A stretch of 37,527 bases of DNA from Arcobacter sp. EP1 (GTDB taxonomy: Bacteria; Campylobacterota; Campylobacteria; Campylobacterales; Arcobacteraceae). This document shows positions 1 to 7,873 of this stretch, piece by piece. A model generated the notes under the pieces. That model saw only the letters and a program-made list of their open reading frames with translations, did no database searches and was not told the origin of the DNA. The position numbers and the translations under genes were made by a program. Every line of letters begins with the position of its first letter. The stretch's first letter is position 1. The stretch spans positions 1 to 37,527 of the forward strand of contig LPNY01000042.1 in the NCBI GenBank assembly GCA_001655195.1. Reading direction: 5' to 3'.

Positions 1-49
1 TTGGTACACTTAGTGCCCCTGCTAATGCTACTGCTGTTAATTTTCTCAT
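1..49 (-). CDS. N-terminus of an exported protein (cut by window edge)
   Basis: Only the first 16 codons are present. They read MRKLTAVALAGALSVP, a basic N-terminus followed by a small hydrophobic stretch, typical of a Sec signal peptide. AAGGAG lies 5 nt before the ATG at 49, so the start is well supported. The mature protein lies outside the window and its function cannot be told. The gene is divergent from the winged-helix gene that starts at 212. Confidence 0.6.
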   Translation of the reverse strand, partial: MRKLTAVALAGALSVP

Positions 50-104
50 CTTTTCTCCTTGGTTTGTGTTTGTTCATAAGCAGTATAAGCTACTAAAATG
101 AACT

Positions 105-150
105 CAAAAGGACTTTTCTGGTTATTTTTGGCACTTAAAAAGTCCTTTTG
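105..150. repeat. 13-bp inverted repeat between divergent genes
   Basis: The arms CAAAAGGACTTTT (105-117) and AAAAGTCCTTTTG (138-150) are perfect complements separated by 20 nt. They lie between the divergent starts at 49 and 212. Because both flanking genes start away from it, it is not an obvious terminator for either. It could be an operator, a cruciform, or the terminator of an unseen small transcript. Confidence 0.5.
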
Positions 151-211
151 ATTTCATTTCTTTATGTTAAAAATTAAGGATATTTTTAAAATTTTATACA
201 AAGGAATAAAT

Positions 212-679
212 ATGGTTGACTCTATTAAAATTGATATTACAGGAATAGAATCAAACGTTATTCAAACACTAAAAAACTCATATACTAAAGATATCCGAGT
301 AACTGATAATCAACTTCAGTTAGAGATACCTAAATCATTTCATAATGATATGATAGTTAAAGCACTTGATAAATTTTTGAGTAGTTTCAAAACGAAAACG
401 ATTCATGAATTAACACCTTCTTGGACATTTGATGAAAAAAACTCAGTGGTTAAAGGTCCAACGCGAAAATTCTTTTTAACCCAAAAAGAGACTGTTTTTC
501 TAAAGATGTTATTAAAACAAGAGAAAGTTGTGACGTATGAAGAGATGATGATAACAATTTGGGAAGAACAAGAAGTGTCTGCAAATGCAATGCGACTCTT
601 TGCACGAAATATTAGAAAGAAACTTCCATCAAAAGTTCTAAAAAATTTCCAAGGTATTGGATATAAATTAGTTTTGTAA
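212..679 (+). CDS. Receiver-less OmpR/PhoB-type winged-helix protein
   Basis: The 155-residue protein has a C-terminal transcriptional-regulator domain (about residues 75-155) with the usual ending: an RNIRKKLP recognition helix and a GIGYKLV wing. Its first 65 or so residues are not a receiver: no acidic pocket, phosphorylatable Asp or KP motif is visible, and I do not recognise that domain. The C-terminal part resembles that of the response regulator at 2922-3578 (RLRKKLP and GLGYTLS). I chose the ATG at 212 because AAAGGA sits 6 nt ahead; an in-frame ATG at 164 has no such site. It lies just upstream of a kinase and regulator on the same strand, so it may be a phosphorylation-independent partner of that system. 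This role is an inference. Confidence 0.72.
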   Translation: MVDSIKIDITGIESNVIQTLKNSYTKDIRVTDNQLQLEIPKSFHNDMIVKALDKFLSSFKTKTIHELTPSWTFDEKNSVVKGPTRKFFLTQKETVFLKMLLKQEKVVTYEEMMITIWEEQEVSANAMRLFARNIRKKLPSKVLKNFQGIGYKLVL

Positions 680-725
680 ATTCTAAATAGGGTAAAATAT
701 AGAATTTATTAAACGAAGGTCTTAT

Positions 726-2921
726 ATGCGATGGATTTTAATTCTTTTTTTACTCTTTTTTTCTACCTCGCTTTTTGCACAATCTAATAAAAATGTTCTT
801 ATTTTAAACTCTTATCATAAAGGGTTTGAATTAACGGACACTATTATTAATAATATTGAAAAAGTTTTTTATCCTTATGAAGATATTAATATCAACATAT
901 TATATATGGACTCAAAACAGATACACTCCCGTGCTTATGTGGATAGTTTGAGAGACTTATACTCCATTCAACTTAAAAATAGAAAATATGACTTGATTAT
1001 TACTATTGACCGATTTGCTTATCACTTTGCAGTTAAAAGTTATAAGGGACTATTTCACGGAGAGCCCCCTATTTTATTTACAGGAGTTGAAGAGGTTTCG
1101 CAAGAGTTGACAAAAGTGTATGGCGTTGAAGCAAAAATTAATGGAATTATTCGAGATCTTTCCATTGAAGATAATATTAAACTTATACAAAAAGTGATGC
1201 CACGATTAAAAAAACTCTATATTTTAAATGACCGAAGTGAAAATGGAAATGAGAGTAGCCCTTTTATTCGAAAGGCCATTTTAAATGTAAAAGATAAAAT
1301 TGAAATAGAGTATTTACGTGATGATACATTAGAAGAGTTCAAAGAGTATTTTTCAACATTTAAAAAAGATGAAGCCATACTTTTTGTACGATATACCAAT
1401 GATAGAAGTGGCGAATTTTATAAAACCAATGAAATCTCCTTTGCTATTAATAGTTTTAAACTTCCAGTATTTGTAACCGACACTCTTTTTATGGATAAGG
1501 GTGCAATTGGAGGAAAAGTTATCTCTATTGAAAAGATGGGTTTAAAAACAGGACGAAAAGCACTTAAAATTTTATATGATCGTATAGCCTTGCCTGATGT
1601 GGAAACCAATGAGGCTTTTGAGTATATCTTTGATGCTAAAAAACTCAAAGATTTTAATATCATACTTCCTGCAAATTTACAAAATATTAAACTCATCAAT
1701 GCCCCTATTGGTTTCTTTGATAAATACCGAACCCTGATTAACTCGGTGTTTTTAATCAGTCCCTTTCTTATTGTGATTATTTTTGGTTTGGTGCAAGCGT
1801 TATATAGTAAACAGCAAACAGCTCGACAATTACAAGAGAGAATCGAGTTTGATAAGGCATTATTGAATGCTATCAACTCTCCCATTTTTTGGCAAGATAA
1901 AAATGGGGTGATTTTAGATACCAATGTGAAGTTTTGTCAGTTAGTTGAACTTCCATGTGGAGCACTACAAGGGCATACCTTAAATAAGTTTTTCCACAAC
2001 TATCCCCAAGTGCGGCGTATTATTAACTATCTTGAGCAGTTTAATGCAGGGAATTTAGAGGATTCTCAAATCACAATTCGAAACCGAAAGGGTGAAAAAC
2101 GTATTTATTTTATTCACCAAGCTTCTTATCAATCATCCCCTTCTATGAGTGGTGTGGTGACAATTTTTACGGATATCACTAAAGAAAAAGAGGCTGCAGT
2201 TGAAAAAGCAAAACAGACTCAATATATGATACAACAAACAAAGTTAGCTGAAATTGGCGAAGTATTCTCTTCCATTGCACATCAGTGGAAATCCCCTTTA
2301 GTTGCCATAACAGCATTAGCTCAAGATCTCTTTTATTCCCAAGAGCGAAGTGAAAAAGAGGAAGAGAGTTATCATATTAATAATATCATGACGCAAGTGC
2401 AGTATATGACCAATACTATTAATGATTTTCAAGATTTTATTATTCCTTCAAAAGAAAAAACTAATTTTGATGTGCATAATATGATAAAATCTATGTTGAA
2501 TATTGTCAGACACAATATGAAGTACAATTATGTGGATGTACAAATCAATGTCACCCCTGAGACTAATCTCATGGTATATGGTTATGAAAATGAGTTTATG
2601 CAAGCTATTTTAAATATTGTGCATAATGCCAAAGATGCACTGCTTCAAAACAGTGAGAAGAATCGACATATTACGATTAACTTATATAATAAACATGATT
2701 CGCTTCTTATTGATATTATTGATAATGGACCAGGGATCTCTAAAGAAGCTGTAGACAAAATTTTTGTACAATACTTCTCAACAAAAGAACAAGGTCACGG
2801 AATAGGTCTTTATATGACGAAGTTGATTATTGAAGATAAAATGGGTGGAAAGATAAAATTTAAACACCTGCATGATGGTTCATGTTTTAGAATAAAATTA
2901 AAGAGCGTACAAGGTAAATAG
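726..2921 (+). CDS. Sensor histidine kinase with periplasmic ABC-substrate-binding-like domain and PAS
   Basis: The protein is 731 residues. A signal peptide (about 1-19, ending LFAQS) is followed by a long periplasmic region with the look of the ABC substrate-binding sensor family (NVLILNSYHKG start; FVTDTLFMDKGAIGG later). One membrane segment spans about 340-362, then come a PAS domain (about 375-490), a HisKA region and an HATPase. The phospho-acceptor is His519 in IAHQWKSPL. The N-box lies around Asn634 (HNAKDAL), with DNGPGIS at about 666 and GHGIGLYMTK near 690. GAAGGT precedes the start. The stop abuts the response regulator's ATG directly, so the two are a cotranscribed pair. The ligand is unknown; a small organic solute is plausible. 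Confidence 0.9.
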   Translation: MRWILILFLLFFSTSLFAQSNKNVLILNSYHKGFELTDTIINNIEKVFYPYEDININILYMDSKQIHSRAYVDSLRDLYSIQLKNRKYDLIITIDRFAYHFAVKSYKGLFHGEPPILFTGVEEVSQELTKVYGVEAKINGIIRDLSIEDNIKLIQKVMPRLKKLYILNDRSENGNESSPFIRKAILNVKDKIEIEYLRDDTLEEFKEYFSTFKKDEAILFVRYTNDRSGEFYKTNEISFAINSFKLPVFVTDTLFMDKGAIGGKVISIEKMGLKTGRKALKILYDRIALPDVETNEAFEYIFDAKKLKDFNIILPANLQNIKLINAPIGFFDKYRTLINSVFLISPFLIVIIFGLVQALYSKQQTARQLQERIEFDKALLNAINSPIFWQDKNGVILDTNVKFCQLVELPCGALQGHTLNKFFHNYPQVRRIINYLEQFNAGNLEDSQITIRNRKGEKRIYFIHQASYQSSPSMSGVVTIFTDITKEKEAAVEKAKQTQYMIQQTKLAEIGEVFSSIAHQWKSPLVAITALAQDLFYSQERSEKEEESYHINNIMTQVQYMTNTINDFQDFIIPSKEKTNFDVHNMIKSMLNIVRHNMKYNYVDVQINVTPETNLMVYGYENEFMQAILNIVHNAKDALLQNSEKNRHITINLYNKHDSLLIDIIDNGPGISKEAVDKIFVQYFSTKEQGHGIGLYMTKLIIEDKMGGKIKFKHLHDGSCFRIKLKSVQGK

Positions 2922-3578
2922 ATGAAAGTATTAGTTTTAGAAGATAACGAAGCACTACAAAATGTGATTAAAAAGGGGCTTGAAAAAGAGCACTTTAAAG
3001 TGGATACTTTTAATGACGGCGACGAGGCTTTAGATGCTATCAATAATGGTTACAGTTGTTTTATTCTAGATATTAACGTGCCTTCAATTGATGGAATTTC
3101 TGTTTTACAACATGTGCGAGACTATTTTAGTGATGTACCTGTGCTTATTATTAGTTCAAATCACGAGTTAGAAAAAATCAAAACCTCTTATGAAAAGGGG
3201 TGTAACGACTATATCAAAAAACCTTTCTTTATTTATGAGTTGGTTCAAAAAGTTAAAACCTTATGTCGTCAAGAGAGTAAGTTCATTCAATTTAGTGATG
3301 ACTGTCAATACAGTTTTATTGACCATATTTTATATGAAAAAGGTGAAAAGGTGATTTTGGCTAAAAAAGAGATTCTTTTTTTAGAACTCTTTATTCAAAA
3401 TATTCACCGTGTAGTTAGTTATGAAGAGTTAGAAGCTTATGTTTGGGAAGGTGAGATTACCAACCTAGATAACATTCGAGCCTTGATTAAACGACTGCGT
3501 AAAAAATTGCCCGATGATAGTATTAAAATTGTAACAGGTCTTGGTTATACTCTTAGTAATGATGTAAAAATTATTTAG
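2922..3578 (+). CDS. OmpR-family response regulator
   Basis: The 218-residue protein has a receiver domain (1-115) with the acidic pair Glu7/Asp8, the phosphorylation site Asp50 (FILDINVPS), Ser79 and Lys100 in KKPF. A winged-helix DNA-binding domain occupies about 125-218 (RALIKRLRKKLP, then VTGLGYTLS). All residues needed for phosphotransfer are present. It starts at the nucleotide after the stop of the kinase gene, so it is the cognate regulator of that kinase. Its targets are unknown; the operon itself and the divergent exported protein at the left edge are candidates. Confidence 0.92.
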   Translation: MKVLVLEDNEALQNVIKKGLEKEHFKVDTFNDGDEALDAINNGYSCFILDINVPSIDGISVLQHVRDYFSDVPVLIISSNHELEKIKTSYEKGCNDYIKKPFFIYELVQKVKTLCRQESKFIQFSDDCQYSFIDHILYEKGEKVILAKKEILFLELFIQNIHRVVSYEELEAYVWEGEITNLDNIRALIKRLRKKLPDDSIKIVTGLGYTLSNDVKII

Positions 3579-3586
3579 GAATTACT

Positions 3587-3973
3587 ATGCTAACTGTAAA
3601 AAGCCTTGACCACTTAGTATTAACAGTAAAAGATATTGAGAAAACGGTTACTTTTTATACCAAAGTGTTAGGTATGAAAAAAGAGGTCTTTAAAAATAAT
3701 CGAATTGGGCTTGTTTATGGTGAGCAGAAGATAAATCTTCATGAATTAGGTAAAGAATTTGAGCCCAAAGCGTTTCAGGTTCAATCAGGCAGTGCTGATT
3801 TGTGCTTTATCACTGAAAATAATTTGTATGAAGTTATAGAGTTTCTCAATAGTATCAAAATAGATATTGAAGAGGGGCCAGTACAAAGAACAGGTGCTTT
3901 AGGAGCTATCCTATCCATATACTTACGTGACCCTGATAGAAATCTCATAGAAGTATCAAACTACATAAAATAA
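3587..3973 (+). CDS. VOC (glyoxalase/bleomycin-resistance) family protein
   Basis: The 128-residue single-domain protein begins with a strand and helix, LDHLVLTVKDIEKTVTFYTK, and ends with DPDRNLIEVSNY, both hallmarks of the vicinal oxygen chelate fold. Candidate metal ligands are His9, His52 (INLHELGK) and the Glu of LIEVSNY. It resembles GLOD5-like small VOC proteins more than true lactoylglutathione lyases, so its substrate is open. It starts only 8 nt after the response-regulator gene and may be cotranscribed with it. Confidence 0.85.
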   Translation: MLTVKSLDHLVLTVKDIEKTVTFYTKVLGMKKEVFKNNRIGLVYGEQKINLHELGKEFEPKAFQVQSGSADLCFITENNLYEVIEFLNSIKIDIEEGPVQRTGALGAILSIYLRDPDRNLIEVSNYIK

Positions 3974-4056
3974 AATATTCTTATAATAATCACAAAAAAT
4001 AACAAAAAAATTATAAAATTAAGTCTTTTTTTTGTCACAAAATGTAAATCTCATGA

Positions 4057-4062
4057 TATAAT
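4057..4062 (+). promoter_or_regulatory. -10 box TATAAT for the gene at 4098
   Basis: A perfect TATAAT follows a T-rich stretch and a weak TTGTCA at about 19 nt spacing. It lies 35 nt before the start codon. Strong -10 and weak -35 boxes are the usual form in Campylobacterota. Confidence 0.6.
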
Positions 4063-4097
4063 AGACAAAACTTTTTTACTTTTAATAGGAGTGTAAG

Positions 4098-4418
4098 ATG
4101 AATTTAGCAGGAAAAACTGTTGAAGAGCTTGTTGAAGTTGCATTAACAACGAATTGTATGAAACAGATTGAAACCCTTGTTGAGTACCCTGCCATGTTAG
4201 TAAGACGTGCTTTAGCAAAAAATATTAACGTAACAGCAGAGATTTTAAACAGATTGGTTCATGATCCGGTGTTAAATGTGAGTTATATAGCAGCAACGAA
4301 TCCACGAAGTACAATTCAAAGAGAGTTTGGGCATCTACCTGTATGTGTTACGTGTGGTGTTGATGAACGAAAAATGAATTGTGAGCAGTGTTCTGCAAAA
4401 GATGACCATAAATTTTAA
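4098..4418 (+). CDS. Small HEAT/LRV-like protein with C-terminal Cys pairs
   Basis: The 106-residue protein is not one I can name. Residues 1-75 are helical and repeat-like (VEYPAMLVRRALAKN, then VHDPVLNVSYIAATNP), in the manner of leucine-rich-repeat-variant or HEAT units. The tail has two CxxC pairs (CVTC and CEQC, 13 residues apart), a likely zinc or iron-sulfur site. The Azotobacter LRV protein also pairs such repeats with a cysteine cluster, so a redox or assembly role is possible but unproven. AGGAG precedes the ATG and a good -10 box lies upstream. Its last 4 nt overlap the convergent transporter gene. Confidence 0.7.
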   Translation: MNLAGKTVEELVEVALTTNCMKQIETLVEYPAMLVRRALAKNINVTAEILNRLVHDPVLNVSYIAATNPRSTIQREFGHLPVCVTCGVDERKMNCEQCSAKDDHKF

Positions 4419-5266
4419 GCCTTTTTTGTAATACATAACAAAATACCACTCAAAATAATAACCGTAGAAATAATAAGTGTAAGGCTAATCTCTTCTTGTA
4501 AAAAAAGCAAACCTAAAAAGATAGCAATAACGGGAACAATGAGCTGAACAACACTTGCTGTAATGATAGTAATTTTAGGTAATAAGAAATACCATAAAGC
4601 ATAACCTATTCCTGAAGTAATTGCTCCTGAAATTAAAGCAAGAATAAGACCCTCTAAACTAACAAACCAGCTTTCAATAAAAATAAAACTAATAGCAACA
4701 TAAACCAATGATTTTAAAAAGTTATCAGCAGTATGTTTAAGTGGTTGCACACTCTTCTTTCCAAGAAGTGTGTAAACAGCCCATGCTAATCCTGAAAGCA
4801 TCATGAGTAATACATGAATATAAGAGAGCTCAATATCTCCTTTTGGAAAGAGTAAAAACCCTAACCCCATAAAGGCAACTGCTAACCCAATAATCTTTTG
4901 GAAAGGTAGTACTTCTTTTAAAAAAAGTGCACTCAGCACCATACTCAGCTGTACAATTGCAAAAAGTATGAGTGCTCCCAATCCTGTATCAATATCAATA
5001 TAAGCATAAGAGAGGCTAATGGCATAACAAAAAAGCATAAAAGAACTCAACCAATTTTTCTTCATATCAAAGCTAAGGGATCTATTTTTATAATAAAGAA
5101 TTAGCTGTAAAGCTAATGCTCCTGAAAGAAGTCGTAAAAAGGTAAAACTATAAGCATCGATGGTATGTTCAGCCATTGCCCATCGGCATAATAAAGAGTT
5201 TGAGGCAAAGAAAAAAAGTGTAAGGGTGATACCAAGAAAGAGTTTAGTTGGTGTAAACTCTTTCAT
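4415..5266 (-). CDS. EamA/DMT-family inner-membrane transporter
   Basis: The 283-residue protein has about ten hydrophobic helices arranged as two EamA repeats (LFLGITLTLFFFASNSLL at the start; VVQLIVPVIAIFLGLLFLQE in the second half). The ALFLKE and LFLQEE helix ends are typical of the drug/metabolite transporter superfamily. The substrate cannot be read from sequence. It starts 8 nt after the flavin reductase-like gene, so the two are probably one transcript, and it overlaps the convergent gene at 4098-4418 by 4 nt. Confidence 0.9.
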   Translation of the reverse strand: MKEFTPTKLFLGITLTLFFFASNSLLCRWAMAEHTIDAYSFTFLRLLSGALALQLILYYKNRSLSFDMKKNWLSSFMLFCYAISLSYAYIDIDTGLGALILFAIVQLSMVLSALFLKEVLPFQKIIGLAVAFMGLGFLLFPKGDIELSYIHVLLMMLSGLAWAVYTLLGKKSVQPLKHTADNFLKSLVYVAISFIFIESWFVSLEGLILALISGAITSGIGYALWYFLLPKITIITASVVQLIVPVIAIFLGLLFLQEEISLTLIISTVIILSGILLCITKKA

Positions 5267-5274
5267 AAATATCT

Positions 5275-6306
5275 TTAGTGTCTAAAGGTTGGATTGTTAG
5301 TCATAAACTCTTCAATTTTATCAGTATGGGCGTATATTTTCCCACTTCGACGCATAAATGAATTTACAATATGATATCCATGATTTAAAGCTGCTGCAAT
5401 TGAACCACCTGTATTAAAGGCAATATCTCCTGCAACATATAAACAGTGTACATTTGTTCTGTAGTGTTCGTCATAGATAGGTTTCCCATCATTATCGGTT
5501 TCAATACCAACTTTTTTCAAGAAATCAACCGGAGCTGTTCCTCCAATGGCATAGATGACTCGGTCATATATGGTGTAATAACCATCATTGAAATTAACTT
5601 TTACTTTACCATGTTCATTTTCCACTGATTCAACATCGGTGTTCATTCGTAAACGAAGTTTTTCTTGACCATTGTATTGATATAAAATATCCTCGTTTTC
5701 AGGATTGAGACGGTTAAATTCATCTCTTCTGTAAACTAAGGTCACGGTGTTATTTTCATCGGCTAATTCATAAGCATATTCAGCCGCTGAGTTTCCACCA
5801 CCTACAACTAAAATCTTCTCCCCTTCGTTACATTTATCAAGATTGTAGTTAACATATTCTTTGATTGATGGTGGAATTTTATAGCTTGGTTTGTTTGGTT
5901 TTCCCATTTTCCCTATGGTTACAACAACAGCAATGGCTTTAAAACTTTGTGTTGCAGTTGTGATTAAAAAACAGTCATTCTCTTCGTCTCGAACAACATT
6001 TTCAACTTCGGTGTTAAATGCAGTGTCGATTTTTTCTTCATCTAGAAGTTGGTCGAAAAAGTCCAGTGTTGTCTCTTTAGTTCCGTCCATAAAAGGGATA
6101 TTCCCTTCAATATCCATTTTCTGACCTTTCCAGTCTTTGTCAACACGTTTGTTGTCTTTATAGAATTTTCGAATAGTACTGGAGTGATTGTCTGCTTTGT
6201 CAATGAGCAGAATATTTTCAATACCGTGAACGGCAGCTTCAATCGCAGTACCAATACCACCAGGACCCCCACCAATAATGGCGATATCATATATATTTGT
6301 CATCAT
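5275..6306 (-). CDS. NAD(P)/FAD-dependent thioredoxin-reductase-like oxidoreductase
   Basis: The 343-residue protein has an N-terminal FAD-binding Rossmann motif GGGPGGIGTAIEAA (about residues 12-25), a second dinucleotide motif VVGGGNSAAEYAYEL (about 168-182) for NAD(P)H, and a C-terminal FAD segment LYVAGDIAFNTGGSIAAALNHG. No CxxC redox pair of classical thioredoxin reductase is visible. That places it with YpdA-like or ferredoxin-NADP reductase-like members. Two adjacent ATG codons (6306 and 6303) are possible starts behind AGAGAGA. Its partner protein is unknown. Confidence 0.85.
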   Translation of the reverse strand: MMTNIYDIAIIGGGPGGIGTAIEAAVHGIENILLIDKADNHSSTIRKFYKDNKRVDKDWKGQKMDIEGNIPFMDGTKETTLDFFDQLLDEEKIDTAFNTEVENVVRDEENDCFLITTATQSFKAIAVVVTIGKMGKPNKPSYKIPPSIKEYVNYNLDKCNEGEKILVVGGGNSAAEYAYELADENNTVTLVYRRDEFNRLNPENEDILYQYNGQEKLRLRMNTDVESVENEHGKVKVNFNDGYYTIYDRVIYAIGGTAPVDFLKKVGIETDNDGKPIYDEHYRTNVHCLYVAGDIAFNTGGSIAAALNHGYHIVNSFMRRSGKIYAHTDKIEEFMTNNPTFRH

Positions 6307-6412
6307 TCTCTCTTTTCTGTGAAATTTTGAAACATATTATACAATAATAACTTTAGATTATAGTTTGAGAAGTTATTTTAAAGTTATTGACAACAGCTAT
6401 AAGTAAAATTTT

Positions 6413-6420
6413 GATAAAAT
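6413..6420 (+). promoter_or_regulatory. Extended -10 promoter of queF
   Basis: The sequence TTGATAAAAT is an extended -10 (TG-N-TAAAAT). It lies 54 nt before the queF start. A TTGACA at 6387-6392 is too far away (22 nt) to be a normal -35. I looked for a preQ1 riboswitch in the leader and saw none. Confidence 0.45.
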
Positions 6421-6474
6421 GGCAATTTTAAGCACTATTAAAAAATATGAATAGAAAATAAAAGGTAAATACAA

Positions 6475-6852
6475 ATGAAATATGGTGAACAAGAGATTGT
6501 TAATTTTGACATTAATAAAGATGAAAATTTTTGGCCAAACGAAAATGAAAAGAACTACACAATAAATATTGAACTTCCAGAGTTCATGGCAAAGTGTCCA
6601 CGAAGTGGATATCCTGATTTTGCAACAATCAAATTAGAGTATGTTCCAAATAAATGGGTGATTGAATTAAAGGCGTTAAAACTTTATATTAACTCATTTA
6701 TGCATCGAGAAATTTCTCATGAAAACACAGCCAATGAGATTTTCGATACACTTAATGAAAAACTTCAGCCTCGTTACTTAAAAGTAATTGCTGATTTTAA
6801 ACCACGTGGAAATGTCCATACGGTTATTGAAGTCGACAGCGAAAAGATGTAA
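6475..6852 (+). CDS. queF: NADPH-dependent 7-cyano-7-deazaguanine reductase QueF
   Basis: QueF reduces preQ0 to preQ1 in queuosine biosynthesis, in the cytosol. At 125 residues this is the short, unimodal form. The catalytic Cys41 and Asp48 lie in KCPRSGYPDFATI. The family's ELKSLKLY motif reads ELKALKLYINSF from Glu64, with His82/Glu83 (SHEN) and the RGNVH segment near the C-terminus also present. The next gene's ribosome-binding site overlaps the queF stop, so the two are translated from one message. Confidence 0.95.
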   Translation: MKYGEQEIVNFDINKDENFWPNENEKNYTINIELPEFMAKCPRSGYPDFATIKLEYVPNKWVIELKALKLYINSFMHREISHENTANEIFDTLNEKLQPRYLKVIADFKPRGNVHTVIEVDSEKM

Positions 6853-6861
6853 GGAGAAATC

Positions 6862-7551
6862 TTGGAGAGACTAGTTACCACTGCACAAGCGGCTGAAATC
6901 TTAGGTATATCTCTTCAAGGTGTTCACTACCGAATTCGTAACAAAAAACTTAAATCTATCAAACAATCAGGAAAAACCTATGTTTATATCTCTGATGAAT
7001 ATGAAGAACCTGCTTTAAAACCTACAACTAAACTTGAGCAAAAAGAGACAGCTACAAAAAAGAAAACAACTCAATCCCAAGAAGATTATAGATTATATAA
7101 AAAACTTCAAGATGAACATACTCAAAAGATTGTGGCATTAAAAGATGAACAAATCACGATGATGAAAAAGTCAATAAAATGGCTTCGTGCACAACACAAA
7201 TCAGAGGTAAAACGATTGGAGACCAATCAAAAAAATATTATCGAAGTTTTTAATTCTGAAATCAAACTCCTGCAAAGTGCTTTTAATGAGATGCGTTCAA
7301 TCTATAAACCAATGTTAGAAACAACAAAAGAACAAAAAACCACCCCAAACCCTAAACAAAATGAAAATAAAAAAGAGCGTTTTATTAGTATTGAAAATTT
7401 TACGCTTTATTTAAAAAAACACCATAAAGATTCTAAAGAGATCAAAATGATTATCTTAAAAGCGGTACACCGTAAAGATAAACGGTTTTTATATAATAAA
7501 AAGACCAAAAAGATTTTGATTTTAAACAGTGATTTTTCAGATTTAGTATAA
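6862..7551 (+). CDS. Helix-turn-helix, coiled-coil DNA-binding protein
   Basis: The 229-residue protein begins with a MerR/excisionase-type helix-turn-helix (residues 3-45: VTTAQAAEILGISLQGVHYR) and a short wing. A long Lys/Glu/Gln-rich coiled coil runs from about 70 to 155, and a basic C-terminal segment of about 60 residues follows. The start is TTG at 6862, supported by AAGGAG 5 nt before it and by the helix-turn-helix beginning at once; no ATG fits. I cannot name the family. Being coupled to queF suggests only shared transcription. It could be a regulator or a DNA-organising protein. Confidence 0.7.
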   Translation: MERLVTTAQAAEILGISLQGVHYRIRNKKLKSIKQSGKTYVYISDEYEEPALKPTTKLEQKETATKKKTTQSQEDYRLYKKLQDEHTQKIVALKDEQITMMKKSIKWLRAQHKSEVKRLETNQKNIIEVFNSEIKLLQSAFNEMRSIYKPMLETTKEQKTTPNPKQNENKKERFISIENFTLYLKKHHKDSKEIKMIILKAVHRKDKRFLYNKKTKKILILNSDFSDLV

Positions 7552-7570
7552 AAAACAGAATTTTTGAGCA

Positions 7571-7606
7571 AAAAAAAAGAGCGCTTGAGATAATCTCAGC
7601 ACTCTC
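7571..7606 (-). terminator. Rho-independent terminator of the SRP RNA
   Basis: On the minus strand an imperfect hairpin (AGAGUGCUGAGA with UCUCAAGCGCUCU, loop UUA) is followed at once by a run of nine U. It overlaps the 3' strand of the SRP RNA, so the mature end must lie close to or inside the hairpin. Confidence 0.75.
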
Positions 7607-7707
7607 CTCCAGATACCCAAACACACCATAAAAAAAGGTGCCTTGCTATGTTCCCATCCTGGGGCGTTGTCTTTAAGTATAATTGTAAGGGTCTAAAGAA
7701 GAGCATC
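7600..7707 (-). ncRNA. ffs: Signal recognition particle RNA (4.5S, bacterial small type)
   Basis: Read on the minus strand, the apical domain IV is intact. A 5' CAGG is followed by the stem AUG, a GGAA tetraloop, CAU and then AGCAAGG, which matches the universal Ffh-binding layout (CAGG-stem-GGAA-stem-AGCA). A GCC/GGC pair closes it. The ends pair over 12 bp (CUCUUCUUUAGA at 7691-7702 region with UCUGGAGGAGAG at 7602-7613), plus CCC/GGG, giving one long hairpin of about 108 nt. The RNA binds Ffh and FtsY for cotranslational targeting. Ends are estimated to within a few bases. Confidence 0.85.
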
Positions 7708-7873
7708 AAAAATACCACTGTATTCTTGGTGCTTCTCTTTTAGGGATGTAATAGTATCTGAATAAAACTTAAACTTCTTATAAATAGTGTGAATTTATAC
7801 TACGAAATAACTCCTTGACAAGTCATTTTAAAAGAGTATAATACCGCCCTTATTTTAAAAGAAGAGTCTAAGA

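Noticed and set aside
6421-6474. preQ1 riboswitch before queF
   Set aside because: The 54-nt leader lacks the preQ1-I stem and the A-rich tail pairing; no aptamer-like fold is visible.
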